In this document: piece after piece, positions 15,777 to 24,232 of the stretch | Layout of the letters: the number at the start of each line of letters is the position of its first letter | Position numbering within the stretch: position 1 is the stretch's first letter | NCBI GenBank assembly: GCA_910587275.1 | Contig: CAJUMD010000041.1 | Location: 1 to 26,707, forward strand | Direction: 5' to 3' | Source: an uncultured Kineothrix sp. | GTDB taxonomy: Bacteria; Bacillota; Clostridia; Lachnospirales; Lachnospiraceae | DNA length: 26,707 nt | Notes under the pieces: generated by a model | The model's input: the letters and a program-made list of their open reading frames with translations, nothing else | Told to the model about the DNA's origin: nothing | Database searches by the model: none | Position numbers and translations under genes: made by a program

Positions 15777-17186
15777 TCAATAGGCATTTTTATTAATAAA
15801 TCCTTTAAAGATGGTTAAGAACATAATCTTCACGTCCAGTCCCATCGTCCAGTTTTCGATATAAAAGATATCGTACTCAATCCTCTTGCGTATCGACGTA
15901 TCCCCCCTGTACCCGTTAATCTGTGCCCATCCGGTCAGTCCGGGACGCACCTGGTGCTTAATCATGTAACGGGGAATTTCTTCCTTGAATTTCTCCACAA
16001 ACAAAGGACGTTCCGGTCTTGGTCCCACAAGGCTCATCTCACCCACCAGTATGTTAAACAACTGGGGAAGTTCATCCAGGCTGGTCTTGCGCAGCACTTT
16101 TCCCACAGCAGTAACCCGCGGGTCATCTTTCACCGTCCATGCTTTCTGCTCCTGCGAGGGTTTCTGCAGCTCCATGGTACGGAATTTATACATTTGGAAC
16201 GGTTTGTTATGCAGCCCAACCCGCTCCTGCCGGAAAATGACCGGTCCGGGGCTGGTGCATTTTACCAGAATTGCGGAAAGAAGCATCACCGGCGATGCCA
16301 CAATCAGCCCGCAAAGGGAGCCCACGATATCCACCGCCCGCTTTGCCACCCAGTTGAGGGTATTCGTAAGCGGCACGTACCGGATATTTATGACCGGCAG
16401 CCCCATAAGGTCTTCCGTGTATGGCCGGCTGGGCACCAAACTGTTGTAATCCGGTATAAATTTCGTATGGACACCGGATTTCTCACACAAATCCACGATA
16501 TGCTCCAGCCGGTTATAATCTTCCAGCGCAAGCGTAACCGCAATCTCGTCCAATTTATTTTCCGGGAGGATGTAAAACAGATTTTCAATCCTCCCCAGCA
16601 CTTTCACACCCTTGTACAATGTACCACTGGGCACCCTGTCGTCCAGTATACCCCGCACCACATATCCCCATTGTGGATTGGCGTTAATCCGCGTAATGTA
16701 TTCCTCCGCCGCACGGGAGTAGCCAACCAACAGGACATACTTAAGATTATACCCATTTTTACGGAAATATTGCAGGACATTCCGAATCAATGTTTTGGAC
16801 AGGGATGTCATGACAATATTTATCACGTAAAACATGCCCACCAGCATACGGGAGAAATTTTCTATTTTCAATGCAAACAGGACAACCATAAACAGCATGA
16901 TGCCTGCCGTATTCACCGTAATGATACTGGCAATCTCATGTTTCCTGCGGGTTGTCCGCTTCGGTGTGTACATATTAAAAAAATAATAAAGCAGTATATA
17001 ACCCGGAACGATGTAATAAAGCGCACTGAAATAAATTTCCGTGGACAGCGCGGTGACGCCCGGCTCCGTATCCGCAAACGGGGTTTCAAACTTTATCAGC
17101 CATGCCAGCAAATAGGAAAGCGCAATGACAGCCGCATCCACCAGCAGATGTAATCGATTGAACAGCTTTTGGTTGTCTTTAATCAT
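15777..17186 (-). CDS. Polyprenyl-phosphate sugar-1-phosphate transferase (initiating glycosyltransferase)
   Basis: This 469-residue membrane enzyme would start a repeat unit by moving a sugar-1-phosphate from a nucleotide sugar to undecaprenyl phosphate. The N-terminal half carries about four transmembrane helices and a CoA-binding-like Rossmann part (YVLLVGYSRAAEEYI). The C-terminal bacterial sugar transferase domain (about 275-469) has RAVDIVGSLCGLI, SPGPVIFRQERVG, the acidic FRTM motif, TSLDELPQLFNIL, GEMSLVGPRPE and RPGLTGWAQINGYRGDT. The ATG has a weak GGTGAA site. It is followed after 24 bases by the LCP gene. WcaJ/WbaP-like architecture is clear; which sugar it uses cannot be told. 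Confidence 0.93.
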   Translation of the reverse strand: MIKDNQKLFNRLHLLVDAAVIALSYLLAWLIKFETPFADTEPGVTALSTEIYFSALYYIVPGYILLYYFFNMYTPKRTTRRKHEIASIITVNTAGIMLFMVVLFALKIENFSRMLVGMFYVINIVMTSLSKTLIRNVLQYFRKNGYNLKYVLLVGYSRAAEEYITRINANPQWGYVVRGILDDRVPSGTLYKGVKVLGRIENLFYILPENKLDEIAVTLALEDYNRLEHIVDLCEKSGVHTKFIPDYNSLVPSRPYTEDLMGLPVINIRYVPLTNTLNWVAKRAVDIVGSLCGLIVASPVMLLSAILVKCTSPGPVIFRQERVGLHNKPFQMYKFRTMELQKPSQEQKAWTVKDDPRVTAVGKVLRKTSLDELPQLFNILVGEMSLVGPRPERPLFVEKFKEEIPRYMIKHQVRPGLTGWAQINGYRGDTSIRKRIEYDIFYIENWTMGLDVKIMFLTIFKGFINKNAY

Positions 17187-17216
17187 AGTTTCACCAGTTT
17201 TCCTATACTGTCTTGT

Positions 17217-17245
17217 ATTTTACAATATTATGCGGAAAAGTACAA
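17217..17245 (-). promoter_or_regulatory. Possible promoter of the sugar-phosphate transferase gene
   Basis: On the minus strand TTGTAC (17240-17245), a 17-base spacer and TAAAAT (17217-17222) with an upstream TG form a plausible extended -10 promoter. The -35 is weak. It lies about 30 bases upstream of the start codon. Confidence 0.4.
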
Positions 17246-17284
17246 CTTAAATTTCTATAATCCCAGTTTTCCGTACATCAGCCA

Positions 17285-18295
17285 TTATCCCGTAATCCTG
17301 CGCATGGTGTTCTGCCAAAGTTCCAACTGTATTTTCACGTAGTTCCAAAAACATTCCTGCCGGTAAGGCACTTTCTGCCGCCTTCCTTCTTCGGACAGGG
17401 AGAGCCGGATACCGTCCAAAAGTCCCTCCACATAAGCCTTCCCCATGCCTTTTTTCAGGAAAAACAGAGCTTTTATCCCTGTCCCTGCTGCCAAAAAGGG
17501 AAGATTTAAAAGCATTTGCAGGAACGGCATATTTTTATAAACCAGGTATATGCTGTTGCGGGAAGAAAGCCGGACCTTAAAATCATTATACCGTGAGCCG
17601 CTGACGGCGCTTCCGGCATGGTAGGCAAGGGCATCCGGCGTATAATAATTCCGGTAGCCGGAAATCCGGGCTCGGTATCCCACGTCAATATCTTCCAGAT
17701 AAGCAAAATGGTTTTCATCAAAATAGCCGATGGTTTCAAATACGCTTTTCCGGTACACCGCGGCGCAGGCACAGGATGCGAAGATTTCCGCATTCTTACG
17801 GTACGCCGTACGCTTTTTCCCTTTTCCCAAAGCAAAAGCCCATCCCAGGGAGCAGTACAGGTCCCCCGCATCATCGATGATTTCCGGCTGGCGCAGGGAC
17901 AATACCTTCGCACTGACGGAAAATGCGTCTTTTCTCCGGCGGATGGCACGGTACAGGTTTTTTACGAAATCCCGGTCCACTTCCGTGTCGTTGTTCAGCA
18001 GAATCACATACCCTGCTTTTGCCAAACGGATGCCGGTATTGACTGCCGCAGGGAATCCCCTGTTTTCCTGGAACCGTACCAGCCTGCAGGAAGGATATTT
18101 CCCGTTCCCGCGCTTAGAGGTCAGTTTTGCCAGCAGTTCCGCACTTCCGTCTTTGGAGCCGTTGTCCACCACGATCACTTCGGGAACCATGCTTCCCCCA
18201 TACAGGGAATCCAAACATGCCCCGATGTATTTTATACCTTGATAATTGGGAATGACTACCGTAACTTCCGGCTTCGTGCCGGCGTTTTTTCCCAT
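17285..18295 (-). CDS. GT2 glycosyltransferase
   Basis: This protein of about 336 residues has a GT-A fold and would add a sugar to a growing surface glycan. Motifs are PEVTVVIPNYQGIKYIGACLDSL at the start, EVIVVDNGSKDGSAELL, LLNNDTEVDRDFV with the D-x-D-like metal site, YLEDIDVGYRARISGY, and a hydrophobic C-terminal region with LLNLPFLAAGTGIKALFFL. The pattern matches the WcaA/RfbF-type GT2 group. I chose the ATG at 18295, where homology starts and GGAAG lies upstream. An in-frame ATG at 18454 would add 53 residues of Lys/Asn/Trp-rich low-complexity sequence that looks non-coding. Its end lies 98 bases before the sugar-phosphate transferase gene. Confidence 0.87.
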   Translation of the reverse strand: MGKNAGTKPEVTVVIPNYQGIKYIGACLDSLYGGSMVPEVIVVDNGSKDGSAELLAKLTSKRGNGKYPSCRLVRFQENRGFPAAVNTGIRLAKAGYVILLNNDTEVDRDFVKNLYRAIRRRKDAFSVSAKVLSLRQPEIIDDAGDLYCSLGWAFALGKGKKRTAYRKNAEIFASCACAAVYRKSVFETIGYFDENHFAYLEDIDVGYRARISGYRNYYTPDALAYHAGSAVSGSRYNDFKVRLSSRNSIYLVYKNMPFLQMLLNLPFLAAGTGIKALFFLKKGMGKAYVEGLLDGIRLSLSEEGRRQKVPYRQECFWNYVKIQLELWQNTMRRITG

Positions 18296-18537
18296 ACGCG
18301 TCTTCCGGCGGCATCCATGGTTTCCCCGTCCGTCCGCTTTCCCATAATCCGAAGCGGCGTCCGGTCCCTGCCATTTCCGGTTCCGGTGTTCTTTATTCCA
18401 TTTATTATTCCGCTGTTTCCCGCATTGCTTGTCCCACTGCTTTCTGTTTCCCATTTCCGTCTACCCCATTTCCTGCGGCAGCCATCCGGCATTGCCCTGT
18501 TCTTTCTTTATTCCCTGCCTTATTCCCTGCCTTTTCT
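18296..18537. repeat. Low-complexity purine-rich stretch between two GT2 genes
   Basis: On the minus strand short units such as AAGGCAGGGAAT and AATAAAGAA recur in degenerate form through this 242-base gap. Open frames across it translate into Gly/Asn/Lys-rich strings without family resemblance. It may be a slippage-derived spacer. No promoter or terminator is recognisable. Confidence 0.45.
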
Positions 18538-20046
18538 TTATTCCCTTCCTGTCCGCCCTGTTTCCCGCGGCAGCCATACCACCGTATAGCCCAGCCGGCG
18601 CGCCCGCCTGCCAAATTCCAAACACTGCCGGCGCAGGTCCGCCCCGTCCCCTTTTATACCCGTAACGTCAAACCAGCCGTCCCGTCCCTCCCGGTACGGC
18701 ATCCCGAACACTTCCCCGAATACCTGCCAAAGTTCCTTCCTGACACGCATACGGCGCAGGTCCGCCGCATAAACTTCCCGATACAGCACCGCCCGGTGCA
18801 TATATCCGCTAAAATGCTTATACAAGCCCCGGTAAAGCACATTGCCCTTTCTTCCGTACGCACCGCCGCAAATCCTTCCGCCCTGGTCATAAACCGGTCC
18901 TGCAGCAACGCCTACGTCTTCCCGTTGGGCGAAAATGCCCCCGTCGTATGCAATCCGGTAAAAGCCCAAATGCTTCGTATGGCTGACGGTTCCCTTCCAG
19001 TTCCTGCTCCTTAAAAAATCCTCCAGCGCCCGTTTCCCGGCTTCATAAGCGTAGCGCTTGCTCTCCGGGTTTTCTGCCGTGGACGCGCTGTGACACCGCC
19101 AATGGTAGAGCACCTTTGGGACATGGACCACTGCATTCCTTCCAGCCATGCACCCTCTGCAGTGTCTTTTTGCTGCGCCGTTCCCACAGGAAACGGCACG
19201 TTCCGCTTCCGGGTCATCCCCTCCATACAGCAGTTTCCCGACCGCACGCAGTACCATGTCATAATCCTGTGCCCCGTCATATTCCCGGCGGAATCTTAAT
19301 TCCTGCATCAGTTCCCGCTTCATCACCATAAAATGGCAGATATAATTGTTGGAAAGCAGCAAATCCACATCCAGTCCCGGTTTCCGATGGGGCTCATAAA
19401 ATTCTGTCATTTCCGCGCTGCATTTATCTTCATCGGAATACAGCAGCCATGGCGTATCCCCACTTATCCCGTTTTTATCATTTTCGTTGCCTCCCGGCTG
19501 TTTTATGCATGCCCTGTTGATGGCAGATGCCATTTCGTACAGGGCATCGGGAGCCAGTACGTCGTCATGGTCGAGCAGCCCGACAAAATCACCCTGTGCT
19601 TCTTCCAGCGCACGGTTGGTATTCTCCGATATCCCTTTATTTTCCGGCAGGGAAAGATAACGGATTCTGCCGTCCGCATAAGTGCGCACCACGTTCTCCA
19701 CCCGTTTCGAACGGCTGGCATCGGCAATAATGAGTTCCAGATTCCCGTAGCTCTGCCCCAGCACGGAATCCATCATTTCCCGCAGGTATTCCTCCTTCGT
19801 CTCATAAGCAGGAACAAGAATGCTGAACCGGTAGGAATACCTGTCCCCTTCCGCTTTCTGCTTCTCCAGTACATCCCGCCCCGGCACCCGGTAGCAATAG
19901 GAAGAAGTATCCTCCCCAATGACCATCCGCTCCAAAACGGCGTAAAACGTATCCGCCATGCCGTTTTTTTTCATATAATAATAGGCTTTTCTGAAATTAT
20001 TTACTTTTGCTGCCTTTCGTATTGTTACCGTTTTTATTATTTTCAT
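18538..20046 (-). CDS. GT2 glycosyltransferase, long form
   Basis: This 502-residue protein has a GT2 catalytic domain starting near residue 72 (YRFSILVPAYETKEEYLREMMDSVLGQSY), with LELIIADASRS, LPENKGISENTNRALEEA and the metal motif LLDHDDVLAPDAL. The acceptor-side region YDMVLRAVGK follows. It resembles the TIGR-type O-antigen GT2 enzymes that carry an N-terminal helix-rich extension. The C-terminal 120 residues contain a second, less conserved part with GVAAGPVYDQGGRICGGAYG, often found in such large GT2 proteins. No Shine-Dalgarno is visible before the ATG, so initiation may be weak or further downstream. It is the first gene of the polysaccharide group after phosphoglucomutase. Confidence 0.87.
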   Translation of the reverse strand: MKIIKTVTIRKAAKVNNFRKAYYYMKKNGMADTFYAVLERMVIGEDTSSYCYRVPGRDVLEKQKAEGDRYSYRFSILVPAYETKEEYLREMMDSVLGQSYGNLELIIADASRSKRVENVVRTYADGRIRYLSLPENKGISENTNRALEEAQGDFVGLLDHDDVLAPDALYEMASAINRACIKQPGGNENDKNGISGDTPWLLYSDEDKCSAEMTEFYEPHRKPGLDVDLLLSNNYICHFMVMKRELMQELRFRREYDGAQDYDMVLRAVGKLLYGGDDPEAERAVSCGNGAAKRHCRGCMAGRNAVVHVPKVLYHWRCHSASTAENPESKRYAYEAGKRALEDFLRSRNWKGTVSHTKHLGFYRIAYDGGIFAQREDVGVAAGPVYDQGGRICGGAYGRKGNVLYRGLYKHFSGYMHRAVLYREVYAADLRRMRVRKELWQVFGEVFGMPYREGRDGWFDVTGIKGDGADLRRQCLEFGRRARRLGYTVVWLPRETGRTGRE

Positions 20047-20159
20047 GATTTTTTATTGTTTTTGACTTTCTTATTATTCCTATTTTGTATTATGGGTATT
20101 TTTATCATTTCATATTTTCCGGTTTTACGTATTCCGTATCCCACGCTTTTTTTGAAAAG

Positions 20160-20193
20160 GGGAAGAAACCCGTTTTTACGCGGGTTTCTTCCC
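20160..20193 (-). terminator. Terminator after phosphoglucomutase
   Basis: GGGAAGAAACCCG (20160-20172) and CGGGTTTCTTCCC (20181-20193) pair perfectly over 13 bp with an 8-base loop. On the minus strand CCTTTTC follows, a short T-tract. It lies 31 bases after the stop codon of the gene. Confidence 0.7.
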
Positions 20194-20223
20194 TCATAAC
20201 CATACAGTTTATCCGTTTGTCCT

Positions 20224-21945
20224 TTAAATATGGGCTTTTAACGCTTCGGTCAGTTTCTCCACTTTTGCCTGCGCGTCCTCAAGGCTTGTTCCCTTTACTC
20301 CCATGTAGAATTTTAACTTCGGCTCCGTACCGGAAGGACGGGCACAGCACCAGGAATCATTGGTCAGGTCGAAATAAAGCACGTTGGACTTCGGAAGTCC
20401 CGTCTCACTCTCCTCCCCGGTTTCCAGGTTTACTACTTTGCCGCTGTCGTAATCCCTTACTTCCACTACCTTCAGCTCGCCAAATTCCTTGGGCGGGTTT
20501 TTCCTCAATTTATCCATGATTTCCGCAATCTGTTTGGAGCCTTCGATACCCTTTAACGTGATTGCGTACTGTGTCTCCTTGAAATAACCGTATTTCTCAT
20601 ACAGCTCCAGCATCTGGTCCCATACGGTCTTACCGTTCTTCTTGCACCATGCCGCCATTTCGCACAGGCACATCACCGCTACCACGGCATCTTTATCCCT
20701 GGCATGGGTTCCGGCAAGGCAGCCATAGCTTTCTTCCAACCCAAACACATAATGGTTGGAACCGCTTTCCTCAAACCATTTAATCTGCTCGCCGATATAC
20801 TTGAAACCGGTCAGCACTTCGATGCATTTTACTTTATAATCATCGGAAATCGCTTTCGCCATGTTAGTGGTCACGATGGTCGTAACCAATGCGGGATTCT
20901 CCGGCATGATTTTTTCCGCCGTCCTCTCCCTTAAAATGTATTCCGCAATGAGCATACCCGACATATTCCCCGTAAACGGAATATATTCCCCGCTCTTGGT
21001 ATCAAGCGCATAAATACCGAGTCTGTCCGCATCGGGATCGGTAGCAAGGACAATATCCGCATTCTTCTCCTTCGCAAGTTTCAGTGCGAGGGTAAATGCT
21101 TTCGGGTCTTCCGGGTTCGGGTATTCCAATGTGGTAAAATTGGGGTCCGGCATTTCCTGCTCCGGTACCACAAATACATGTTTAAAGCCGAGCTCGGAAA
21201 GGATACGGCGGACCGGTACATTTCCTGTCCCGTTAAAAGGGGAATATACAATCTTCATGTCATCCGCCATTTCCCTGATAATTTCCGGGTGGATAATCTG
21301 CTTCTTCAGTTCCGCCATGTAAGCGTCGTCTATCTCCGCACCGATGACTTCATAAAGACCGGCTTTTATTGCTTCATCCTTGTCCATGGTCTTTACTTCA
21401 TGGTAATCCGTTACGTTCTTCACTTCCGTAATGATTTCCTTATCCTTCGGCGCCGTTACCTGTGCACCGTCTTCCCAATATGCCTTATAGCCGTTGTATT
21501 CCGGCGGGTTATGGCTTGCGGTAATCACGATACCCGAAATACATCCCAGTTTCCGCAGTGCAAAAGACAGTTCCGGCGTGGGACGCAGCGCATCAAACAC
21601 ATATGCCTTAATACCGTTTGCCGCCAGGCAGAGAGCCGCTTCATCCGCAAATTCCGGTGATTTCCTTCTGGAATCATATGCAATGGCAACACCCTTCCCT
21701 TTGCCGCCCTGCTTCACAATGTAATTTGCAAGCCCCTGCGTAGCTTTGCGTACCGTGTAAATATTCATACGGTTTGTTCCGGCGCCGATGACACCCCTGA
21801 GTCCTCCGGTACCGAATTCCAGTTCCTTGTAGAAACGGTCTTCAATCTCTTTCTCGTCACCTTTGATCGCTTCCAGCTCTTTCTTCGTATCTCCGTCAAA
21901 ATACGCATCACTTAACCAAAAGTTAAATTCCTCCATGTAGCCCAT
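20224..21945 (-). CDS. pgcA: Phosphoglucomutase / phosphomannomutase
   Basis: This 573-residue alpha-D-phosphohexomutase would interconvert glucose-1- and glucose-6-phosphate, linking sugar catabolism to nucleotide-sugar and glycan synthesis. The four family signatures are present: phosphoserine loop ITASHNPPEYNGYK with Ser144, metal loop DPDADRLG (303-310), sugar loop GLEESYGCLAG (402-412), and phosphate loop RPSGTEPKLKFY near the C-terminus. The length fits the long PgcA type of Firmicutes. An AGGAGG site precedes the ATG, and a good promoter lies at 21985-22013. It has its own terminator, so it is a single-gene unit next to the polysaccharide genes. Confidence 0.95.
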   Translation of the reverse strand: MGYMEEFNFWLSDAYFDGDTKKELEAIKGDEKEIEDRFYKELEFGTGGLRGVIGAGTNRMNIYTVRKATQGLANYIVKQGGKGKGVAIAYDSRRKSPEFADEAALCLAANGIKAYVFDALRPTPELSFALRKLGCISGIVITASHNPPEYNGYKAYWEDGAQVTAPKDKEIITEVKNVTDYHEVKTMDKDEAIKAGLYEVIGAEIDDAYMAELKKQIIHPEIIREMADDMKIVYSPFNGTGNVPVRRILSELGFKHVFVVPEQEMPDPNFTTLEYPNPEDPKAFTLALKLAKEKNADIVLATDPDADRLGIYALDTKSGEYIPFTGNMSGMLIAEYILRERTAEKIMPENPALVTTIVTTNMAKAISDDYKVKCIEVLTGFKYIGEQIKWFEESGSNHYVFGLEESYGCLAGTHARDKDAVVAVMCLCEMAAWCKKNGKTVWDQMLELYEKYGYFKETQYAITLKGIEGSKQIAEIMDKLRKNPPKEFGELKVVEVRDYDSGKVVNLETGEESETGLPKSNVLYFDLTNDSWCCARPSGTEPKLKFYMGVKGTSLEDAQAKVEKLTEALKAHI

Positions 21946-21984
21946 GTTTTGTTCCTCCTGTTTATATAGTTTGCCGACGCTTAT

Positions 21985-22013
21985 ATCATACCATATTTTT
22001 CCCTGCTTTTAAA
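21985..22013 (-). promoter_or_regulatory. Promoter of phosphoglucomutase
   Basis: On the minus strand TTTAAA (22008-22013), a 17-base spacer and TATGAT (21985-21990) form a plausible sigma-A promoter. It lies about 40 bases upstream of the ATG, which is preceded by a strong AGGAGG. Confidence 0.6.
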
Positions 22014-22171
22014 GTGTAATGTCACGGAAATCCTTTTCGGGCGCCGTTCCGGTTATTCTTCTTGTACTGCCTGGTCCAGCGCTTCCTGAATCGCATTTAG
22101 CAGTACTTGGGATGTATGCTTGCTTTCTTCCTCATAAGAAAAGTCATGGCCTGTTCTGCCAAACCTGTCTT

Positions 22172-23227
22172 TTACGCATTTGCATACAAAATACTTTCCG
22201 CTTCCGTAAATTCGTCTTCCGTATAGCCGCAGGACATAATCTGCTCCTTTGTCAAATTGGCTTGAATCATTCGCTCAATAGCATGAATCCGCTCTTTTTT
22301 TATCCCTTTTTCAATGCCCTGTTCCATCCCCTGTTCCATCCCCTGTTTCATTCCCTGTTCCATCCCCTGTTTCATTCCCTGTTTCATTCCCTGTTTCATT
22401 CCCTGTTTCATTCCTTCTGCAATACCCTGCTCCATAATAGCTTCCGACCAATTACACATAGTCCGTATTCTCCCTTCCAGTCCGGTTGTCATTATCATTC
22501 CATACTGTTCTGTAAGTATCCGTTTCTTTTCTTCCACGCTTGTCTTGGAAATCAGCTTCTCCAGCATGGAAATCAGTGTATTTTGGGAATCCTTTACCGT
22601 TTCCCCTCCTCTGATATTGATGATGATACCCTGCATCAAGTCAATGTCATACGGATTTGCCTTATTTCCAAAAACGGTATTTCTGCTAAGGTTAATCTCC
22701 TCAATGGATTCCCCATCCTCTTTGCTGTCCAGACATAGCCAAATGCTCCGTACTTTTTTTAAATTATCGTAATCACTGTGATAAAATTCGGTCTGTTTCT
22801 GTGCGGAAATCATCCGGGCAAGATAAAATATAATCCTGTTCTCCAAATGATATCCTAATTTACCCGGGTCCGATGTCCTTTGTGCCTCTAAATTAATTAA
22901 AAATTTCATTTCCGCTTCCTTATGATATGCGGTAAAACGGATATCAAAGAAAATTTTTCCCTCGCCGGGAATATTGTCTTCCGTACCGGATGCGTTTATA
23001 CGTCCCATATTTGAGAGTCCTGCATCCAACGGTTTTGTCCCGACTTCTATGTCTTCACCAATGCTGGCCATAATATCCTCAATCGCCATATCCTTAAACT
23101 CCTGAACGGCATATTTCAAAATCCGTGCCAGTATTTGCTTATCAGCAAGCAGGAATTTTATGTTTGTATCATAGGCACTTGCATCATTTGCCGCCTCTAC
23201 CGCCTGGGCTAAATTAGTGTCTGCCAT
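22172..23227 (-). CDS. Rpn-family PD-(D/E)XK nuclease / putative transposase
   Basis: This 351-residue protein resembles the Rpn (recombination-promoting nuclease, formerly transposase_31-like) group. The nuclease core shows Asp95 in IFFDIRFTA, and Glu114 and Gln116 in LINLEAQR, matching the D...E-x-Q pattern. Around residues 270-315 there are ten four-residue repeats (GMKQ or GMEQ, then GIEK/GIKK), likely a charged helix. The C-terminal 35 residues (LTKEQIMSCGYTEDEF) resemble the usual Rpn tail. It starts with AAAGGA upstream of the ATG and has its own promoter. Rpn proteins cut DNA and promote RecA-independent recombination in E. coli; the role here is inferred from the family. Confidence 0.85.
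   Translation of the reverse strand: MADTNLAQAVEAANDASAYDTNIKFLLADKQILARILKYAVQEFKDMAIEDIMASIGEDIEVGTKPLDAGLSNMGRINASGTEDNIPGEGKIFFDIRFTAYHKEAEMKFLINLEAQRTSDPGKLGYHLENRIIFYLARMISAQKQTEFYHSDYDNLKKVRSIWLCLDSKEDGESIEEINLSRNTVFGNKANPYDIDLMQGIIINIRGGETVKDSQNTLISMLEKLISKTSVEEKKRILTEQYGMIMTTGLEGRIRTMCNWSEAIMEQGIAEGMKQGMKQGMKQGMKQGMEQGMKQGMEQGMEQGIEKGIKKERIHAIERMIQANLTKEQIMSCGYTEDEFTEAESILYANA
22295..22414 (-). repeat. Ten 12-bp tandem repeats inside the Rpn gene
   Basis: Ten successive 12-base units encode G-M-K/E-Q, eight nearly identical and two degenerate (GIEK, GIKK). The unit length keeps frame, so copy-number change would lengthen or shorten a helical linker without breaking the protein. Confidence 0.9.
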
Positions 23228-23318
23228 TTTTCCATCCTTTCGTATATTGTTGTATGTTGTATATGTTTACAATGGCGGGGTTATCTTAAATCGTGGAAAT
23301 CCCTGTTGCACTGATTTC

Positions 23319-23347
23319 ATTATACTTAACCGGTGCGATAATATCAA
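23319..23347 (-). promoter_or_regulatory. Promoter of the Rpn-family gene
   Basis: On the minus strand TTGATA (23342-23347), a 17-base spacer and a perfect TATAAT (23319-23324) form a strong sigma-A promoter. The leader to the ATG at 23227 is about 85 bases. Confidence 0.75.
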
Positions 23348-23405
23348 TCATTTCACTTTATGTCATTTAAATATTTATTGGATAGGTTTGAATGCGGGGA
23401 CGGAC

Positions 23406-23688
23406 GCACGGACGGGAGTTCTTTGCGGGGCTGCGGCGGCGGGAATGCCTGTCCCGTTTTTCCGTGCACTTTTTTCGGCAGGAGTTTTCTAAGCAGAATG
23501 GCGTAGGTTTTCACAGGCTGCGGGCGCCCTCAAGCGGCATCCTTGCCGCATCGGGCTGAAATGGGCATCCTGCCCATTTCCCCTTGTGTTTCCGCATTCT
23601 GCTAAGAAAACTTCGCCGAAAACGAAGCACGGAAAAACGGGACAGGCATTCCCGCCGCCGCAGCCCCGCAAAGAACTCCCGTCCGTGC
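23406..23688. repeat. 283-base inverted-repeat element, possible MITE or structured RNA
   Basis: The left arm 23406-23500 and right arm 23595-23688 are reverse complements. The outer 62 bases (23406-23467 with 23627-23688) match perfectly; the inner part has a few mismatches and one indel. The central 94 bases carry two further hairpins: GCGGCA/TGCCGC near 23534-23549, and AAATGGGCA/TGCCCATTT near 23559-23579. GC content is higher than in the flanks. Open frames across it are low-complexity and not convincing. I recall similar strings as dispersed repeats in Lachnospiraceae genomes, but cannot verify that here. No clear target-site duplication was found. Confidence 0.75.
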
Positions 23689-24086
23689 TGTGTATGAAGA
23701 AAGGATGCGGTATGGCTCTATTTGGATACCATCGCAATTTTGTGGGTGTTATGTTTCCTGATGCCCGGTAGGAAACAGGCATGGAATGTCTTGTCTTCTA
23801 TATGTACTTACTATTACAGACGTTACATTCCAAAAAGAGACTGGATATTGATGCCGGAAAATTAATTTCCGTGACTTAAAAGCTCTGATTTGACATTATG
23901 TTCTCTCGTTGGCATCATTTGGTTCGAAAAATCACTGTCCGGTTCGCCTTGGTTATTGACTGCCTTTAAAAAATAACCTTGCCTTTGTCGGGCGGTTGCT
24001 TTTTTGGTGTTTCCGTTTCTTTTTAGACGGAACCATTTTCATTTTTTTAAATAACTTTTATCGGCAATGAAGATATGTAATATTAC
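23689..24086. other. Non-coding stretch with no recognised gene
   Basis: Together with 23228-23405 this flanks the inverted-repeat element. A small dyad TGTTTCCT/AGGAAACA occurs at 23752-23777, and GGTTATT/AATAACC at about 23951-23978. A minus-strand frame from about 24030 to 23873 stays open without a start and shows no family I recognise. No tRNA or known riboswitch could be seen. Confidence 0.4.
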
Positions 24087-24136
24087 AAAAAACGCTGAAA
24101 ATTCACGGAGACATAACGGAACCTTCAGCGTTTTTT
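24087..24136. terminator. Terminator of the BlaI/M56 operon, bidirectional in form
   Basis: AAAAAACGCTGAA (24087-24099) pairs with TTCAGCGTTTTTT (24124-24136), a perfect 13-bp stem with a 24-base loop. The A and T ends make it usable on both strands. On the minus strand it lies about 97 bases after the small secreted protein gene. Confidence 0.75.
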
Positions 24137-24232
24137 ATTTCTTTCCCTCATCTGCCATCAGCTTTAATAGGAAAAATATTTTGTTTTACGATAATATTTC
24201 TTTCCAATTCAAGCAACCCTCAATTTACTTCA

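Noticed and set aside
15954..17153. 399-residue open frame on the plus strand
   Set aside because: It lies fully opposite the sugar-phosphate transferase, is rich in His and Arg, and shows no family motif. It is a shadow of the real gene.
18296..18454. N-terminal extension of the GT2 protein at 17285
   Set aside because: The added 53 residues are Lys/Asn/Trp-rich low complexity within a degenerate repeat tract. GT2 similarity begins after the ATG at 18295.
22295..22414. CRISPR-like array
   Set aside because: The repeats are 12 bases, contiguous, in frame within a protein gene, and have no spacers.
23489..23782. 97-residue minus-strand frame across the inverted repeat
   Set aside because: It translates repeat DNA into Cys/Gly/Arg-rich sequence, has no ribosome site, and spans both arms of the hairpin. 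It is better read as non-coding.
23911..23960. tRNA-like GGTTCGAA segment
   Set aside because: The flanking bases do not form a five-pair T-stem, and no acceptor or anticodon arm could be found.
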